In this document: piece after piece, positions 1 through 13,368 of the stretch
Layout of the letters: each line of letters begins with the position of its first letter
Position numbering within the stretch: the stretch's first letter is position 1
NCBI GenBank assembly: GCA_029817715.1
Contig: JARUPY010000164.1
Location: 190,001 to 254,000, forward strand
DNA from: Melastoma dodecandrum
Lineage: Eukaryota; Streptophyta; Magnoliopsida; Myrtales; Melastomataceae
DNA: 64,000 bases
Direction of reading: 5' to 3'
Notes under the pieces: model-generated
What the model was told of the DNA's origin: nothing
Databases searched by the model: none
What the model saw: the letters and a program-made list of their open reading frames with translations, nothing else
Position numbers and translations under genes: made by a program

Positions 1-1
1 T

Positions 2-211
2 CAGGCTACCCTTGCCAAGTCCAACATAACTCTCAGCCCACGCATCGATCAGGACCTCGGTGGACGATTCCGTCCAGAAGTCCTCCCTGCCTCCTACGCC
101 GTCCCCACCAGAGAAGTTCAGTCCACCAGGAAAGGGGTTCTGGCTAGGGACGACAAGGGCAAGGACCTGCAGAGGATGTTGCAACCGCACTTGATCTTCG
201 GCAAGAACTGA
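2..211 (+). CDS. C-terminal part of an unrecognised protein, cut by the window edge
   Basis: The frame is open from the left edge for 69 codons and ends in TGA at 209-211. It reads through IDQDLGGRFRPEVL in the middle and ends QPHLIFGKN. Codon use is GC-richer than the surrounding DNA and the composition is mixed and charged, as expected of a globular protein end rather than random AT-rich sequence. No domain, membrane segment or known motif could be recognised. The next 250 bases are AT-rich and could be the 3' untranslated region. It could be the last exon of a gene lying mostly outside the window or a chance frame; I favour the former, without a function. Confidence 0.45.
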   Translation, partial: QATLAKSNITLSPRIDQDLGGRFRPEVLPASYAVPTREVQSTRKGVLARDDKGKDLQRMLQPHLIFGKN

Positions 212-3200
212 TCATCGGCCAGTCAGATCACGAACAACACACAAAAGAGAAGATTTTTGAACACACTCAAATTAACCTCCATTCACTACACAAGTTTATA
301 CAGGAGGAAAATAAAATCGATTAACTATTGGGATTCCCCTATTAATTCCCAGCCATTAACTCATTGTGCATTAACCCCATTGGCCATGCATCTCTCAAGC
401 AATAATTCTCAGCCGATACAACAGACTAATTTTAACAAGCTTGTTTTCGCACCGACGAGGGTGGGGAACGATTATGTTCCATCTGCGAGGGCAAGCTGAT
501 AGAAATCCGACCACTGGAGAGGACGACCATTGGCAGAGAATCCGAGGGCTAGGGGGTGGGCAATGGGACAGAGATGGGAGGTAGGGTTTCGATGGGACGG
601 CAGAGCCCAGGTCAGTCTGGTGGCGAGAAGGGGCGGATCGCCCTGGTCCTTAGGAGAAACGACAGCCGAATTGGAGTCTTCCATTGTTTTAAGATCTGGT
701 CAAGAAGCTTCGTTAGTCGATGAAGTTGCTGAAGGGGATTGAGTAGCGGAAGCGATCTCGGGTGGAGCTTGGCCGACGAGATGTGGTTTGGAGATAAGGC
801 CGGCAGCAATGGAAAGTTGCGATGACGTGGTCGTAAAAGCCGTCGTTGGTTATCCCACACTGACGGGAAGAGGGTTCATTCCTCCCCCGGTCCAATCCGC
901 CCCGGTGCGACCGATAACATTTTCTTAATTTATAGGATATATTTAATGTTCTCGCCTCGAAATCAAGAGAACATCGAATCACGTATAATATAAATAATTT
1001 CATTAATAAATTTATTCATTGACTTAAATAGTTAATTTTTATGATTAATGTATTTAATTAAATTATACGTGACATATTTAAAATTAAACTATTGAACGAA
1101 CCCTAGCCGAAGAATTACTTAGTGGTATTTGATTTAGATTGGTGTTCGACTATTTGTCCTTTCTGTGTGTTTTTTTTTTTTAACATTAAGAAATTTACTC
1201 GCCGGAGTATTGGGTTGGAATCGGTAGGGTTTTCGAGGTATTGACGGGGTATTTTACTCAGGTTTTCATTAATTATTGACTTTGGAGAACATAATGTGTT
1301 AAAGGAAAATAGACTATTAGGGATGATTCCGAGCTCTTTGTAGTTTTTGGATAGGGATTGTAGCTTTTTGACTGGGAGGGATACATTGCTCTCTACTTGC
1401 AGTTTAGTATTTCTGCATCAGAATATTAGGAATGTGAACTAGGGAGTGGGTGGTGAGGGGTCATGGGGATAAGATACCTCGACCCCAAGGCATCACGAAG
1501 AAGGTGCGGAGTGAGGTGTTGTATATGGTCGGAAGACTTTGTAAACAGGTAAAAGGCGAAAAGATAGATTGAGAACAACTACCACGAACAGAGATACACC
1601 ACCGTGAAAAAAACTTGAAAAGACTCATGGGTAGCACGAATACAAATACACCACTCGTAGCACAGATATAAATACATCATCGTGAACAAAAACGAGGGCG
1701 AGGAACAAGTAGGTCAATCTATACCTGTATCAAAATGAAACATTCTGACTCAAATGTACACTTGGAATCCAGCAGATGAAGAATGTGATTGAAGTAGAAC
1801 CCATTCACTTCGAATGGAAAGGACAAATTCTTTTGGGTTTTAAAAATATTTCAATGTAGTTTTGAAATAATACAAAGCTTCCTATAGATAGATTAGCAAC
1901 CAATTACTGTAATATGTACAATATTCACATAGCTTCTTGAAGACAATTCGTCAGCCACTTGTTGAACGCACCAGGGACACACATTTTCTCTCAAGACGAC
2001 CGAGGTAGTGCATAACCCCTAGCACGCACTCTCACACGCAATTGTGAGAGGTAGAAACCAAGTGATGACTTAGCTCTTTTCCTTGCTTGCCCAACCACAC
2101 AGAGCACACACTCTTCAACCTCGTGCTGAGATATGAATGTCATGCCTGTAGATATGAAAGTCATGGTCCATCTGCTAAAGGGAATCCCATTTCAACCTTA
2201 GAGCCTTACTCTTTGAGCATATCGAGTGGAATCTCTCAAGGATGGAAAGGAGCCTGCCTTATGGTCACGTGATCGCTAGCTTCCTATATATGCATGGTAT
2301 TAACCCCTCTTCAATCTCTGAGCAAGACAAGATGACCGTCGGTCTTTTGGTGCCAGTATCATCACGAGCATACAATATGTGAAGACATTAGAAGGCCGGC
2401 TCACCAAAGCACAACATTACGAGCTACTAAAAAGGGCTCATGTTGTTGCAACTACAATGGGTAAGAAAAATAACTAGGCACTCCCTGCAAGTCAGAAAGG
2501 TTCTACATCACTAGTTGAGGAGGCTTTTACCTCTTTCACCCTACCCTTTATTCCCAAGGGCTGCAACTCCAAGTTGTTACCCCTGGTGAGGACATCCGAG
2601 TGTCGCGGAGGCTGATCATGGATATTTTACGCCACCTGGCGAGACTGACCAAGCTACTGCATGACAATCTGGAAACCCTTGTTGATGTCTAAATGACATT
2701 TTTGTTGAAACTTCTGGAAAACTATGTTAGCAGACCTCTGTATACAAACATATGTGGGAAGTTCCATATTCAAATGGTCCGTCCCTTGCCATGATTTATA
2801 ATGAATCTGGACAAGAATAAGTGTAAGAGAAAAAGTGAATTGTTGGGCATTTCAAGTCAATTTAAAGAATCTGGCACGGATACTTTGTATATATGAAGTG
2901 ATTTATATCAACTCAAGCAGAACTAAATTGACTCACGTAGAACTAAATCGATAATCAAAGGATTTATATTACCTGGATTTATGTAATATAACATAAGAAT
3001 CAGATGACTAATTAAATAATTTTGGACAATGATTTGGTGGGAGAAGGTACTAATGTATGGACTTTCCCTGTAGGTTAACTTTTTGTAAAGTAGTAGAAGC
3101 TTACATTCTACATAACAAAAGCTTATCTTCTATATGACATCATCAAAACAATACTATCCGTCTTGGCTTTAGATTTCAAGCATAGCTGCAATCAATAACA

Positions 3201-3619
3201 AGTCAAGTTACTATAGGAACCCATTTAAAGCTGTTCCATGAGCTTGTGCCTTGTTTCTGGACAGAATCACATTTGATATGCTTATATACCTCTTGATCCA
3301 ACATTGTCCGATCATATACCCAAGCATGCCATAGCCGTGATAGGATTCAAACATTTTTATCGGATCAGTGTGGTTCTTAATACTAGTCATGTGATGGTTC
3401 TGTGTAGATCTGCAACAGTACATAAATTCATATTTATGTGCAGTCTTACAACTTGACACATATTTATGTTTTTGTGCGATTTAGGGATTGAACACAGAAT
3501 GTTGTTTCTTTGTAGTGTAGCACATTTGATCACTTCAATTTGTCATGATGACATTTATGAAACTCGATTTCATGTGATATATCCATGTTGGTTTCCTTAA
3601 GTGAAGGAATCACTTTACC
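212..3619. other. Gene-poor stretch, no supported gene
   Basis: I see no gene here. Positions about 440-900 are GC- and CpG-richer than the rest, with short open frames on both strands (for example a minus frame starting at 684), which could be an old first exon or island, but no family is recognisable. The remainder is AT-rich with only short frames. Around 2390-2460 there is a short plus-strand reading (RLTKAQHYELLKRA) followed by a possible GT donor, too little to call an exon. Confidence 0.5.
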
Positions 3620-4957
3620 ACGACCAAGTAGTTCGTTCAAAACCTTAGGAAGAGATTCTCTTGTTAGAAAAGGTTCTTCTGTACTTGAGATTTAATCTTC
3701 CCTTATCCAGTGGGCTTTTTCTCTTTGTTGTGAAGTCAATTGAGAGTGTAAAATCTAGTTATGCTTCTTTCCTAAGTGATATTTTGAGGACGTTTCTTCA
3801 AACTTGTCAAGACATTTAGTAAGAAAATCCCCAAGTTCGCTATAAGGTAAATGAGACAATGAATTAGAGGTTACCTCTTCAACTGAGTCAGATTCGGACT
3901 TTAAACGAGCCATGTAGCATAAGTTTTCCTTCTGCTCTTCTTCTGGCTCAAATTTGTCGTCTTCCTCATCACTCTAAAGGCTCTCTTTATGTTCTGAGAA
4001 GACTTTTGTCTTCCACTTAGGAGAGGACAACTGTACCTCAAGGCTCTTGGTTTTTTACATTTGAAGCATATTGTTGCCTTATTGTCTTCTAGTTTCGAAG
4101 ACCAAGATTTGTTCTTTCACTTGAAGGGATTCTGGATGAGGAACTTTGTTAGCCTCTTTGCAAATAACAAGATCTCCTCGTCTGTTATTGCTTTTGTATC
4201 ATCTAAGCCCTCTAATATAGAAGCAGATGTCTTAACAGCAACAAATTTGGGATTTTGATCATCAAATGAACGTCTCCCTTCCTCATAAGACAATATAGGG
4301 CTTATGAGTTGGTCCAACGAAAAAATTGTCAAATCTTTGGCTTCTTCTATGGCAGTCTTCTTAGATTCCGAAGCTTTAGGCGGAGATCAAAGAAACTTTC
4401 TTATTAGCTTCGTACTAGTGTAAGTATTGCCAAGTACTACTAGAGTATTTATAATCGTATTGAGTCTACCAAACATTTCTATAATCAACTCATTCGATTT
4501 CATTTTAAAGGCCTCACATTACTGAACCAGCAAATTCACCCCTATATCTTTGACTTGACTTGTCCTTTATGGGTCAAGATAAGTCTATCATGAATCTCTT
4601 TTCTTGTAGGAAATGATGAAATGCGATTATACTCCACAAGTGATATAGCACAATGTAGAAAATTGACTGCCACGACATTCGACTTTATGATTTCATTTTC
4701 CTCATTAGTGGACAAAACTATGTTATTGGAATCCATTTCCAGAGTCCATTCTCTATAGAGCATAGGACCATTTCTAATAATCCCTAAACATAGCGATCAC
4801 GTGATATAAATGAGAATTCTATTCGGCTGCGCCAACTGGAAAAATTTTGTCCGTCAAATAATGGTGGACTGTCATTATTAAGTCCAACAACGTGAGTAAA
4901 CCCAATTTGCATCCGTACAGATCTCTCAGCAAGAAGGTAAGCTTTGTTCGTTGAACG
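3620..4957 (-). pseudogene. Decayed Gag of a Ty1/copia (SIRE/Maximus-like) retrotransposon
   Basis: On the minus strand, 4763-4542 reads as the N-terminal part of a copia Gag, ending near EIHDRLILTHKGQ, which matches the family's 'W..L..THEGT' block. 4332-4117 continues with LDQLI, then KAITDEEILLFAKRLTKFL, which matches the family's helical tail just before the zinc knuckle. Further on, a stop-containing reading has an acidic DEEDDKFEPEEE stretch followed by ENLCYMA, a feature of the SIRE lineage. Several stops and frame changes separate the pieces, and no protease, integrase or reverse transcriptase follows, so the element is truncated as well as broken. Its primer-binding site and LTR lie just to the right, at 4959-4970 and from 4973, which fits a minus-strand element whose 5' end is on the right. 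Confidence 0.75.
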
Positions 4958-4958
4958 T

Positions 4959-4970
4959 GCTTTAATACCA
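4959..4970 (-). promoter_or_regulatory. Primer-binding site of the copia element
   Basis: On the minus strand this reads TGGTATTAAAGC, two changes from TGGTATCAGAGC, the usual site for initiator methionine tRNA priming in plant LTR elements. It lies two bases inside the LTR end and just upstream of the Gag remnant, which fixes the orientation of the element. Confidence 0.7.
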
Positions 4971-4972
4971 AT

Positions 4973-5900
4973 TGTAATAATAAGATTGCACCAAGAAGGG
5001 GGGTTGAATTAGTGCGTTAAGATCTTTATCTCATTTTCATCTTATATCTAATTATAGATGTGATCTTCTATCATATTACAAAAAATGGATCTTCTAAACT
5101 AATTATCATATCTAAGTTATGTTGCCTTATGTGTTAATTAGTTTATACACAAGATTTATAGTGGTTTGGTAATCAATGTCTATGTCCATTCTCACAGCAC
5201 TCGCCCCAATAAGGACGTATTTACTAGATAGAGAACATGTGAAATTACAAATGCACACTTATGCCTGAAATGTGACTAATCACTTGCACGTACACCATGT
5301 GACTAACTATCACATGCACGGTCAGACCGTGATAAACTCTGGCCCCTCACTAAGCCCGTGGCTTTCTGTCCCGCGGCTACCACGCCCCTACACGGGATCA
5401 CATGTCCTGCAGCTTCCCTTACACACCTCCTGTGTGACTTACAACCTGCACGAAAAGATCAGCTTCATAACAAGAAGCCTAGCACCACCGAAGAACTCTC
5501 TCTTAAGAGGGGATTGGCTCTATGATTGATCATGAATGCTCTAAGCTTTCTAGACTAGTGAATACACAAGAATTTCTGGTAAACTCTAAGTAGGAACGTT
5601 GATCTTCATGTCTCTTTCATCCTTGTACTTAAAACCTGAGGTTAATGAAGCTTTCTCAAATTATGTGCAACGGCCAGATGATTTCTTGCATTGCTTTCCG
5701 TGATACAATCCAATAGGATAACTTCCAAAACTACTTTAAACATTATCCTTAAATTATCAAATAAACAAATAAAGCTTAAGGTCAAAGATAATGTATTTCG
5801 CACAAAGTCAGTATTCTGCATCAAGCAGAATCATGCTTTTCTTACATAAAATTAGCTTTTGAATAATTCATTTCCTTAATATGAAAAGGTTCCATGATTA
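4973..5900 (-). mobile_element. 5' LTR of the minus-strand copia element (right end approximate)
   Basis: The plus strand starts TGTAATAATAAG and continues with a G-run and TTGAATTAGTG. The same start pattern (TG, then AAG, G-run, TGAATTAGTG) begins the LTR at 22148 and the copy at 8468, so these are one family. The left edge is fixed by the primer-binding site; the right edge is only estimated, since no second LTR or target duplication is visible. A block with 'CCCCTCACTAAGCCCGTGGC' near 5341 resembles the 'GTCCCTCACC' block of the other two copies. Confidence 0.6.
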
Positions 5901-8467
5901 TTTTCACCAGGTGCGACAGATGACACGATTAGACTTAGTCAAATGCTAACTTCTTTTGTTATTGGGATACTTTCATGGATGGTGGTGGGAAGGTTGAAAG
6001 CTTACAAATGACTAACTTAATCAACGCAATTGAAGCCAACTGATCTCCACCATAAAAGATACATGCGGTTGGTGTGCGCTTCTCCCGCTAGTTCTCGACG
6101 GGCCTGCCCGAGCCTTCGCTCCGTAGTCCAGAGGGCGACCGGCGAAATACGGAGCATGATCAGGACGGAACAAAAGGAGGACCGTGATCCTTCGTGGCTT
6201 CGTAGGACGCCTGTCTGTCGTTTAACTTAGGTAAGCTACTACGGAGTCGTCACCGACTTTATTCAAAAATGGTATAAAGTCGGAAAAACCAAAGAAGATT
6301 CGGGGATTCCTAATTACTCACTCTCTCACTTAAACATGTGAAGAAAGAGCTAACGATGCTCCCAAAAAAGTTTCCGGCTGCGGGTGCTAGACCCGATCTG
6401 GGCTTTTGGGCCCAGACTCATGTCATTATTGGGTAACAAGCTTAGCCCGATTCCGGTGTTGGACCCGAACTCATATGTGATGATCACATGCATAATCACA
6501 TACAATTATTTAGATCAAAGTGGGCGGGGAAGGGTGGTGACCGTGGGCTTATGCACTTGGACCCACGACCCGTTACAAGTGGAAAAATAGAAAGTCGAGA
6601 AGGCCCGCACCTTTCTCATGAACCTTAAATTTGAAGGTTGTGGCTGCTTTAATGTCTTCGACCATCGTGGTTTTTACACACGCGAAGAAATCCACGCGGT
6701 CTCTTACACGCGACTTTGAGAATCCTCCCAAATGTGATGGGTCTCTAAGGATCGTCTTGTCGAGTCCTCGAATGTGGATTGATAATGTACATGTAAATGA
6801 AAACAACGAAATGAAATATAAATTTGGTTAGTAAATTCTAAATGAAATGAATAAATCAACTAGAATTAACCTATAAGTCGAAATGAGACTTACGCGGGTG
6901 ATTTGCACCTTTTGACCGTGAATGCATCCCGGGCATTAACCGGAGCGATGTCGGTTTTTTCATGTGAAAGCAATAAGAGAAGTATGCACGGATTAGCAAA
7001 TGAAATCATGTCCGCATAAGCTAAGTAACAACTCGATTTTGGAATGACAAGGTCATGGACAAATCATCTCGAAAATAAATTCGTGAATGTAAAATGTAAG
7101 TTCTTATGATAACATGTATAAAAATGGGTCTATATTTCAAAACGTGAGATGGATGATAGTCCCTTATGTATTGAACGCTATGTGAATGAATCATTGAAAT
7201 GTAAAAATCATTGCAAAAAAAGAACGTTTCATCAAACATAAGGTAAACAACCACATAAGAACATACAACGACAGACGTGAATAGTCGTAAAGAATGGGGT
7301 GCAACTTTTAGGTCCGAGGATGAAATCATGTGTTTTATACTTAGAACAAGGCTACAAAAGATACGGATTCAATGCCACAGAGTTCAGCTGAATCCGACAC
7401 CAAACTCAAGATACCAGCGAAAGTGTGTACCTCCGTCATGCAGGCGAAGCTAAATCTGAAACAAAATGAACTTGTTCTCAACCCTAAAACATGCATAACT
7501 CCACAAATATGAATTATTAGATCACCAAATAAAAGATACATATAATATAAAGAGTTTTATGTAAGTTTAAATCATTTCGCGAAACAAAAGATTAACATAA
7601 GTACATGATCTACTCGAAAGGTTTGAAACCGACACTGTTTTTGTGTTCAACTCGAAAATCACAGCTCAAGACTCCAAATCATGCACGGTTAGTCTTGTTA
7701 GGTCCGTATTTAAGTTATGGATATAATATAAGTAGTCTGTTCAAATTCGACAAGCGAGCGAAAAGTTAGATACGAAATACTAACACCAATACAGGCTGAT
7801 TCGAGACAAACATCTACTTACCGACGTTGTCTTGGTCCAGTGGGAGCTCGAACCACGTCCCAACATGTAAGGACAAGCAAGGAGAAGACAAAGAGACGCG
7901 AAAGACAAGGGAAAGACGTCAAACCCATGTCAATAAAGTCAAACTCAAGTGAAATAGGCGGTGAGATTGCTCACCGTCATGGAAATCTTGTTTCCCGAGT
8001 CTTCGGAGCTTCCGAGAACTCAATTTCGGCTCATCTAATTATGTATAGTGTTGATGTCATTATACATTCATGAGCTGCGAAAATCGTAGCAACCATAGGT
8101 CGATAAGTATGGCAGGAATCTAGAAAAATCAGATTCACATTCGGGTGATGTAACAAGGAGACTAATAGAAGTAAAGACCACATTAATGAAACTAAAAGAC
8201 AGATAACCAGGTATTTATTGATCGGACTCAACAGCTGAGAACAATCATTAATGAATAAAAGAAAAGAAGCAGCAAACTACCAAGAATTGGAGAAGATAAT
8301 AAGCAATGATCAAAATAAGAGAAACATAAGTTATTGGAGAAATCAAATGGACTTGCCGTTGTGTATAATAATCGCACGAAAAGAAACGCAAACGAGCAGT
8401 GAATTTAAAGCCACAGCGATGTTATGGAGCTGCTTTAGTTGTTCTTAATCAAACCAACTATAAATTC
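5901..8467. other. Gene-poor stretch, no supported gene
   Basis: No recognisable gene. Positions 6080-6230 are GC-rich and 6235-6330 carry a TACGGAGTCGTCACCGAC segment of the sort seen in dispersed plant repeats, but no coding domain, LTR pair or target duplication could be found. The frames present are short and unlike known families. Confidence 0.45.
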
Positions 8468-10250
8468 TATTGGCCCAAAGATTGGAGTGGGTGAATTAGT
8501 GTTAACTCCAATTAAGGATTTCTTAAACGCTTTTTCACAACCCTTACAGCGGAAGCAAGTTGCTGTAAAACAGAACTTGTGAAATGGACTTCAAAATGAA
8601 TCGAAGAACACAAAGGATTTTATACTGGTTCGGTGAATGCACCTACGTCCACTTTCGGTCGTTTTCACTAATACTTTGAAATAGTGATTACAGTGTAGAA
8701 GGTTGAACCTTCTGTGGTATAAGAAAATAGTTTCTTTAACCACGGGGCAGTTAGAATAGCCTAACCAGTACAAGAAATTCTCTTGCTGAGTTTAGGATGA
8801 GTATAGGTCGAATCACAAGGAAGTCAACCAGACTTGCGTGAGCACAGAACCTTGGCTGGAAGCTTCAACCTTCTATGACGCTGTAGCGGACTGTCGCTTC
8901 TGTGGATCAGCAAACAAATTCAATGACGCTTTCTCCAAGTGTTTGAACGTCTCTGATAAGCTTCTCTTTTTGTGTTTTTTATATAATCTGCAAAACAAAT
9001 AAAGATAACCGTCTACATAAGGTTGCAGTCCCTCACCACTTACGCTACTGCAGAAACCTTCTCTTGGACCTGTTGTACGCCCAGCTGGCGTTACGAACAG
9101 CTTTTCCGGCCAAGTCCTTCGGATTCACAGCCAACGACGCCTACGGAGTGGCTTCACCAATGCACACCTGTTGCAAACACACATACAACAAAATAACCAA
9201 CTACAGAAGGTTGGAGGTCCCTCACCATTAAACGCCTGCTACGGACTTCTTTTCTCCGACCAACTTTGTATGCCGACTTGCCAACCAACGAACCTTCTCC
9301 CCAGGCCGTAGTGCACGCAGTCCAACATCACGGACAAAGTTCCGGTCGAGTCCCTTAGATCCGTACTCAACGACGTCACCGAAGCGGCTTCACCCATGCT
9401 CAACCCGCTGTAGTCACCTCCTACGAGAACGCTCGCCCGGAGTCTACATTCCTTCACACTCACACATACGTTAAAGCACAATAACGTTGTTGAAATGTCA
9501 AGACTTACGCTCTGATCATTCAAAAAACCCAATTAAAATGTTTTTAGGTTTTTCTCTTAGATAAAGGTTTCGTCCTCCTATAAAGAAGGAAACTTATTTT
9601 ACCAAATATGAAATATGACCAGATTCATCCCCAACGTGTATAAATCATTTGGGGACAATCTCCGATTGATTTCAGATCAATCGGATCATCCAATCATAAG
9701 ATCTCGTCTTACAGAAGGTTAGAGCCTAATTCAGTCAACAACCTTCTATAGTTGGAAAGAAAGAATATTTTATTTCCAACTTGAGAAATCTGATAATGGA
9801 CACGGTTATTTATCTGTTGGAACTGTCCATAATTAATTTTGTATTAATTGGACGTTTTATTCCCCAGATATTACATTACAGAAGATTCAGCCAGCAAGTT
9901 ATCCTTTTATACAAGGAAATAATCAATCAATTATTTTCAAATTGACATAAATCATTCTAGATAATATTTTCATTGTATCTCAACGAAATTGATCTGGAAA
10001 CATTGTTTGAGAGTGGTTTCTAAATAACCTAATCTTTTAGATAAGGTTAGATAGAAGTTGCAAAAAATAACAAAATAATTTCCTTGATTAGGAAATATTT
10101 TATTTTTGACTTTCAAACATTTTTTTTATCAGATAACTATTTAATATTAATTCAGATAATATTCCTAAGAATATTCCCTTTTTGAATTAATAAAATAATT
10201 AAGATACGAAAAATATTTTCTAATCACGCCATTTGATTCTAAAATGATCA
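8468..10250 (-). mobile_element. Copia LTR-like copy, probably solo (right end approximate)
   Basis: It begins TATTGGCCCAAAG then GGGTGAATTAGTGTTA, the same opening as the LTR at 22148, and shares with it the phrases 'CACAGCGGAAG' style, repeated GAAGGTT words and 'GTCCCTCACC' blocks. Within it two diverged blocks of about 190 bases (from about 9005 and about 9193) look like an internal tandem duplication. No primer-binding site or Gag flanks it, so it is best read as a solo or stranded LTR. The strand is inferred from the related copies. Confidence 0.55.
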
Positions 10251-10549
10251 CTGGGGAAGTAGAAAATTTTTCCTTTATTACGAATCATATCTTCGTTACA
10301 GGAGTTACATCTTATGAAAAGTCATAGCAGGTCAAACCTACTGTTTGACTCATCATCCAAATCTTATCAACAAATTCTAACTTGAAATGAATAGTCACGG
10401 CGACAGCAATATCCCAAAATTTAAACAAGGAGAGACAGACCAGCAACAACATTGTAGCAATACATGGGGGAAAGAGCACGAGAGTGGACCTATTCACCAT
10501 GTAGTAATAAACATGCGGTTTAAAAAGTGTATATATATATATACACGTG

Positions 10550-10696
10550 CACACCAGCGGACAATTTGCAATGAGGAGGGATGCACACCAGCAGACAATT
10601 TACAACAAGAAGGGATGCACACCAGTAGACAATTTGCAGCGAAAAGGGACACCAGCGGACAATGTGCAATGAGAACGGATGCATGCCAGTGGACTT
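10550..10696. repeat. Minisatellite, about 4.4 copies of a 34-bp unit
   Basis: Units start at 10550, 10584, 10618, 10650 and 10682, each beginning CACACCAGCRGACAAT or a close variant. The spacing is 34, 34, 32 and 32 bases. The array keeps reading frames open on both strands, which explains the overlapping short frames seen here; none looks like a real gene. A (TA)n(CA) run at 10529-10548 sits directly before it. Confidence 0.85.
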
Positions 10697-11937
10697 TCGT
10701 GGGAAACCAACGCGTCAGCAAGAAAGTCATAGCAATCGGATACAATGAAGCGAAAACCAGCCATAAAATCAAACATGAATCGACATGAATCGACGATAGA
10801 GAAACTAGCAAACACAAATTAATAAGGACAGCGAATCAAAACTAGAAAAATAAGCACCGGCATTTCAGAATCTGGACAAGAGGAGCACAATGATAAAATT
10901 TCAGTAAAAATTCCAAATCGTAGCAACATTAGGATAAAGAACAAGTATAACTTAAAACGAAGTCACAACAACCAGGCGAGGAGAAATATAAATCAACCAT
11001 GAGAGCTGGAGGAGCCTAAAAGAATTATTCTCTCTTCCTTTCACATCCTGTTCTGTCCTGCACAAGAATTCGACGAAATCAAAATAACAAGATAAAATCA
11101 ATTGTTGCGATCTACCAGCTTGATGATGTACGAGTCGTTGATGAGGAACGTCCGGGGATTATCATGAATACAGGAGGTGTCAGCTCATGGCTAATTTTTA
11201 GCTCGCATGGAGAAACAGAGAGAGGCAACTATCCTCGAGGATGAGCTCGGAACAGCTTCGCCGAATTCCGGTTGTCTACGATGAGCTTCAATCAGCTAAG
11301 GAAGAGGGAGGCCGAGGGGTTTCCGCGTACCCTCTTTGCTTACCTCGACTAGGAAGAGAATGCAGACGACTAGAGCTGGCTGGAATTCTACTGGCAGATG
11401 CACGGGAAAGAGGTCGGAGCTACTGCGACGGGATGACTGAACGGAGGAGCTGACGGAGAGCAAGGCGATCGTGGGAGGAAGAATTCTGTTTGGGATTGTC
11501 GTAACTGATTCTGTTTTTGGGCCCCTGCTCCCTCAAAGAAAATCCTTTTATAGGAAAAAGTGTGTTAGCAAAGCTTTCATTTTTTTTAATTTTAAAGGGA
11601 AGCGTATTGAAGAAGCTAAAATGAGTGAGGCACCCAAATTTCTAGATTTTTTTAGATTGGTTAGTTTGTTAGAATGAATTGTTAGATATTAAAATGAAAA
11701 TTCATGTTAAATAACAATGAAATGTTAAATTTCAACAAACTTTTAGAGGGAACTAACAAATATGAAAAAGAATTTATAAAAGTTCTTCATTTTGTATGAT
11801 TAACTATTTCAATGGGCACTTATTGGACTTTGGTCATTTTCTCCTTATCATGAAGAACCTAAGTCCATGTACATGTGCTTGGACTTCAAATTAAAACAAA
11901 CGAGCTTGATCTAAATGATAAAAAGCATTAAAAAATT
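10697..11937. other. Gene-poor stretch, no supported gene
   Basis: No recognisable coding family. The short plus frames at 11241-11453 and 11471-11677 have no known motif. The last 250 bases before the tandem array become strongly AT-rich. Confidence 0.45.
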
Positions 11938-13368
11938 GTAATTTTAACTTAGTTTTATTTAACTAATTCTCAATTTGAAATTGGTCATCTAACCATGTCA
12001 AGGGATGCTTTTGTAAAATTCTAAAAGATCATCATGACATGTAACATGAACTTAATTGAAAATTGTGAAAAACTTCAAAATTTCAACTTACTAAAGTATA
12101 ATTTTGTGGTTGATTTTTGAACCTTAACTACTTTTATTTGTAAGGTAATTTTAACTTAGTTTTATTTAACTAATTCTCAATTTGAAATTGGTCATCTAAC
12201 CATGTCAAGGGATGCTTTTGTAAAATTCTAAAAGATCATGACATGTAACATGAACTTAATTGAAAATTGTGAAAAACTTCAAAATTTCAACTTACTAAAG
12301 TATAATTTTGTGGTTGATTTTTTAACCTTAACTACTTTTATTTGTAAGGTAATTTTAACTTAGTTTTATTTAACTAATTCTCAATTTGAAATTGGTCATC
12401 TAACCATGTCAAGGGATGCTTTTGTAAAATTCTAAAAGATCATGACATGTAACATGAACTTAATTGAAAATTGTGAAAAACTTCAAAATTTCAACTTACT
12501 AAAGTATAATTTTGTGGTTGATTTTTGAACCTTAACTACTTTTATTTGTAAGGTAATTTTAACTTAGTTTTATTTAGCTAATTCTCAATTTGAAATTGGT
12601 CATCTAACCATGTCAAGGGATGCTTTCGTAAAATTCTAAAAGATCATGACATGTAACATGAACTTAATTGAAAATTGTGAAAAACTTCAAAATTTCAACT
12701 TACTAAAGTATAATTTTGTGGTTGATTTTTGAACCTTAGCTACTTTTATTTGTAAGGTAATTTTAACTTAGTTTTATTTAACTAATTCTCAATTTGAAAT
12801 TGGTCATCTAACCATGTCAAGGGATGCTTTTGTAAAATTCTAAAAGATCATGACATGTAACATGAACTTAATTGAAAATTGTGAAAAACTTCAAAATTTC
12901 AACTTACTAAAGTATAATTTTGTGGTTGATTTTTGAACCTTATCTACTTTTATTTGTAAGGTAATTTTAACTTAGTTTTATTTAACTAATTCTCAATTTG
13001 AAATTGGTCATCTAACCATGTCATGGGATGCTTTTGTAAAATTCTAAAAGATCATGACATGTAAGATGAACTTAATTGAAAATTGTGAAAAACTTCAAAA
13101 TTTCAACTTACTAAAGTATAATTTTGTGGTTGATTTTTTAACCTTAACTACTTTTATTTGTAAGGTAATTTTAACTTAGTTTTATTTAACTAATTCTCAA
13201 TTTGAAATTGGTCATCTAACCATGTCAAGGGATGCTTTTGTAAAATTCTAAAAGATCATGACATGTAACATGAACTTAATTGAAAATTGTGAAAAACTTC
13301 AAAATTTCAACTTACTAATATATAATTTTGTTGCTGATTTTTGAACCTTAACTACTTTTATTTTTAAG
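11938..13368. repeat. Tandem array: seven copies of a 204-bp AT-rich unit
   Basis: Units begin with GTAATTTTAACTTAG at 11938, 12145, 12349, 12553, 12757, 12961 and 13165, with a further start at 13369 that breaks off after about 20 bases. The first unit is 207 bp because it has one extra CAT triplet; the other six are exactly 204 bp. Units differ by only a few substitutions each, so the array is young or kept uniform. No coding frame runs through it. The surrounding sequence is unrelated AT-rich DNA. Confidence 0.95.

Noticed and set aside
472..860. GC-rich frames on both strands, one starting MEDSNSAVVSPKD on the minus strand
   Set aside because: Could be a first exon, but there is no room or recognisable continuation to the left and no family match.
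6080..6230. GC-rich segment considered as ribosomal RNA debris
   Set aside because: No conserved rRNA phrase could be recognised on either strand.
10494..10817. Overlapping long frames on both strands
   Set aside because: They are produced by the 34-bp minisatellite, not by a gene.
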